Origin: Oscillospiraceae bacterium
Lineage (GTDB): Bacteria; Bacillota; Clostridia; Oscillospirales; Ruminococcaceae
DNA: 64,000 nt
NCBI GenBank assembly: GCA_017414435.1
Contig: JAFQMN010000006.1
Coordinates: forward strand, 62,001-126,000
Direction of reading: 5' to 3'
Part shown: one piece after another, positions 61,884 to 64,000 of the stretch
How positions within the stretch are numbered: position 1 is the first letter of the stretch
Layout of the letters: the number at the start of each line of letters is the position of its first letter
Notes under the pieces: generated by a model
The model's input: the letters and a program-made list of their open reading frames with translations, nothing else
What the model was told of the DNA's origin: nothing
Databases searched by the model: none
Position numbers and translations under genes: made by a program

Positions 61884-62756
61884 ATGCCAGTCATATTAAA
61901 AGGTGCAAATGTAGCGAATGCTATAAATAAAAACACACAAACACTGGTGCAAATGCTTAAAAAAACTGGCATAGAACCTACTCTTGCTGTAATTGCAATA
62001 ATGCCAAACAACTCAGATCTGGCTTACCAAAACACAATAAAAAAAGAATGCTCAGTATTGGGTATAACTTTAAAAGTTATAAATATGCCGCATAATACAT
62101 CAACAACACAACTATGTGAGCAGATTGAACAAATAAATAAAAATAACTCTATTCATGGCTGCCTATTATTCCAACCAACGCCTAAGAATATAGATATAAA
62201 TAAAATTCGAACCTTGTTAAAACCACAAAAAGATGTAGATGGAATTACTTCAACATCTCTTTCTGCGGTCTTTACTGATATTTTAGATAATAATTTGGGC
62301 TTTGCTCCTTGTACTGCACAAGCCTGCATTAATATATTAGATTACTATAACATTAAAATAATAGGCAAACATATTGCAGTTATTGGCAGAAGCTTGGTTG
62401 TTGGCCGCCCGGTAGCTTTGTTGCTTTCTAACCGGCACGCCACCGTAACAATATGCCATTCCAAAACTCAAAATCTTGCCAATATTTGCCGTAATGCCGA
62501 TATAATTATTTCTGCAGCAGGAGTTGCTAATTTAGTAGACAAAACCTTTTTATCTAAAAACCAAGTGATATTAGATGTGGGTATCAACATAGTAACAAAT
62601 GGCAAAATTTGTGGCGATGTAGATTATGAAACAGTATTAAATTATGTTGAAGCAATAACTCCGGTCCCTGGCGGAGTTGGTACCGTTACAACAGCTGTAT
62701 TATTATATAACGTAGCGACTGCCGCTAAAAATTCAGTTAAAAAAGAGGTCGTTTAA
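61884..62756 (+). CDS. folD: Methylenetetrahydrofolate dehydrogenase FolD
   Basis: NADP-dependent oxidation of methylene-THF; most FolD proteins are also cyclohydrolases. Visible are Q-P-T-P near residue 94, K-D-V-D-G, P-C-T-A near 138, G-R-S-L-V-V-G-R-P (NADP site) and T-P-V-P-G-G-V-G-T. The active-site segment Y-Q-N-T-I-K-K-E-C has Ile four residues after the Tyr, where bifunctional FolDs have the catalytic Lys. This resembles the clostridial clade reading A-Y-E-R-G-A-M-K-R, probably a dehydrogenase only. 290 residues. Confidence 0.94.
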   Translation: MPVILKGANVANAINKNTQTLVQMLKKTGIEPTLAVIAIMPNNSDLAYQNTIKKECSVLGITLKVINMPHNTSTTQLCEQIEQINKNNSIHGCLLFQPTPKNIDINKIRTLLKPQKDVDGITSTSLSAVFTDILDNNLGFAPCTAQACINILDYYNIKIIGKHIAVIGRSLVVGRPVALLLSNRHATVTICHSKTQNLANICRNADIIISAAGVANLVDKTFLSKNQVILDVGINIVTNGKICGDVDYETVLNYVEAITPVPGGVGTVTTAVLLYNVATAAKNSVKKEVV

Positions 62757-64000
62757 GTGACATACGAAGAAGCGCAAAACACCATTCTTAAATATTCAAG
62801 CCATAGATCTTGCTTGGGCCTTAAACGAATGCAACAGCTTAATACTCTAGCTGGTGAACCAGATAACAGCTTAAAATTTATACATGTTGCAGGAACTAAC
62901 GGCAAAGGCTCAACTTCTGTTATGATAGCACAGATTTTAAAAGAAGCCGGTTACAAAGTTGGACTTTTCACGTCACCCTCTTTACAAGAATTCAACGAAA
63001 GACTTCAAATTAATGGTACCACGATCTCTGATAACGAACTATTTACCATATCAAAAACACTAGAGCCATTGCTCAAAAAAATGGAAGAATTACCAACCGA
63101 ATATGAATTAACAGTAGAAATAGCATTTAATTATTTTAAGAACAATAATTGCGATATCGTAATATTAGAGGTTGGGCTAGGCGGTAGATTCGACGCTACA
63201 AACATAATTAAAGCTCCGGAACTTGCCATAATTACGGCAATTAATTTCGACCATACTGAGTTGCTGGGTAACACTTTAAGAGCTATCACTCTAGAAAAAT
63301 GTGGAATAATTAAGCCTAATTCCAATGTACTTTTATTTGAACAAGAAGATGAAATTTGCAACACCGTTGCAGAAGTATGTAAACAACGCGGTGCTAGCCT
63401 CACAATAGCGGACTTTAACCAAATTCATATAAAATCTCAAACTTTAAAAGGCCAAACTTTAGATATAAATGAACTCCATAATATATTTTTACCTCTTTTA
63501 GGCAATCATCAAAGTAAAAATGCTTGCATGGCAATTAATTCTGTAAAGCTTTTAAACAAACAACAGCTTAATATCAGCAATAACGCAATATATACTGGCC
63601 TAAAAAATGCTTTCATCCCAGCTAGATTCGAAATAATTAACCAGAATCCACTTGTAATTTTAGATGGTGGGCATAACCCGCAATGCTTTGATGTTTTAAT
63701 AGATACTCTAAATGAATATTTTAATAAAAAAATTGTATTTATAATTGGTGTACTAAAAGATAAAGATTATGAATTGATGATTAAAAAAATCGTTCCAATT
63801 GCAAAATTTTGTTATACTGTTGCTCCCAACAGCCAAAGAGCTTTACAAGCCGATGAACTATCAAAATTATTAACATCATTAAATGTTCAAAATATTTCTT
63901 GTGAATCTGTAGATCAAGCTTTAAACCTTGCATTGCGTAACACAAAAGATATAATATGCTGCGCGGGGTCGCTTTATCTTGCAGGAGACATTAGAAATTA
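62757..64000 (+). CDS. folC: Folylpolyglutamate/dihydrofolate synthase, 3' truncated
   Basis: Adds glutamate to folates. The frame runs open to the window edge from a GTG at 62757 that directly follows the folD stop. P-loop G-T-N-G-K-G-S-T is near residue 45, then F-T-S-P-S-L, V-G-L-G-G-R-F-D-A-T, N-F-D-H-T-E, L-G-N-H-Q and D-G-G-H-N-P. The last residues seen, C-A-G-S-L-Y-L-A-G-D-I-R, are close to the usual C-terminus, so only a few codons are missing. Last visible gene of the folate operon. Confidence 0.95.
   Translation, partial: MTYEEAQNTILKYSSHRSCLGLKRMQQLNTLAGEPDNSLKFIHVAGTNGKGSTSVMIAQILKEAGYKVGLFTSPSLQEFNERLQINGTTISDNELFTISKTLEPLLKKMEELPTEYELTVEIAFNYFKNNNCDIVILEVGLGGRFDATNIIKAPELAIITAINFDHTELLGNTLRAITLEKCGIIKPNSNVLLFEQEDEICNTVAEVCKQRGASLTIADFNQIHIKSQTLKGQTLDINELHNIFLPLLGNHQSKNACMAINSVKLLNKQQLNISNNAIYTGLKNAFIPARFEIINQNPLVILDGGHNPQCFDVLIDTLNEYFNKKIVFIIGVLKDKDYELMIKKIVPIAKFCYTVAPNSQRALQADELSKLLTSLNVQNISCESVDQALNLALRNTKDIICCAGSLYLAGDIRN

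Noticed and set aside
1-64000. CRISPR arrays, insertion sequences, prophage, T-box leaders and common riboswitches
   Set aside because: No regular repeat-spacer pattern, no transposase, integrase or phage gene, and no T-box or recognised riboswitch core were seen by eye.

Overview
The window is AT-rich bacterial chromosome, very densely coded and almost entirely on the + strand. The gene set points to a low-GC Gram-positive anaerobe of the class Clostridia: HPr kinase, WhiA, DivIVA, ComFC, RbgA, YsxC, TmcAL, an IspH-ribosomal S1 fusion, class II thymidine kinase, SRP RNA beside dnaX, MEP-pathway isoprenoid synthesis, and frequent TTG starts behind strong Shine-Dalgarno (SD) sequences. Two Spo0A-type box pairs and one parS-like site fit the same picture. 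I see no insertion sequence, prophage, rRNA or CRISPR array. This is core genome, but several conserved clostridial clusters are broken up or missing members, which suggests rearrangement and perhaps genome reduction.

Layout. 1-14410: dxs (5' truncated), tlyA, argR, recN, an RNHCP zinc protein, pyrH, frr, uppS, cdsA, dxr, comFC, ispG, tmcAL, hemW, hprK, murB, mostly overlapping or closely spaced. 14411-16293: an ABC-F ATPase behind a 300-base leader that holds a consensus promoter, a 26-codon upstream ORF and two consecutive intrinsic terminators. 16305-17815: two hypothetical genes. 17848-25762: rpoB-rpoC and rplS, each with its own promoter. 25811-30180: an ABC exporter of unknown substrate (ATPase, repeat-containing anchored surface protein, FtsX-type permease). 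30383-33604: HU, a YfbR nucleotidase, a DegT aminotransferase and WhiA. 33601-34062 (- strand): Usp-like protein. 34211-38745: lepB, rbgA, rnhB, yraN, ysxC, dCMP deaminase, miaA. 38845-40251 (- strand): M18 aminopeptidase. 40513-53764: rpsT, divIVA, SRP RNA, dnaX, recA, recX, rimO, pgsA, cysS, a secreted protein, mnmA, cmk, plsC, ispH-rpsA and a small membrane protein. 53783-55703: rpsB-tsf with a structured leader. 55747-58073: tRNA-Ser leading a lipoprotein-acetyltransferase fusion, tdk and a small membrane protein. 58227-64000: parS-like site, tRNA-Lys, then a folate operon (folA, folE, folP, folBK, fchA, folD, folC, the last one 3' truncated).

How the genes work together. The MEP pathway is spread across the window (dxs, dxr, ispG, ispH) and feeds uppS for the wall-lipid carrier. 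cdsA, pgsA and plsC make phospholipid. The folate operon supplies one-carbon units. It pairs a FolD that lacks the usual cyclohydrolase lysine with a separate cyclohydrolase, FchA. Translation and ribosome genes (TlyA, RbgA, RimO, MnmA, MiaA, TmcAL, S1, S2, S20, L19, EF-Ts, frr) dominate the rest.

The most interesting signals are regulatory. They are the ABC-F attenuator; an 18-base element of two 0A-like boxes upstream of the only two - strand genes; tRNA genes that seem to lead protein operons; structured leaders on rpsB and rplS; and non-AUG starts on ispH-rpsA (AUA or AUU) and folA (CUG). All of these were read by eye; no similarity search or folding program was run.
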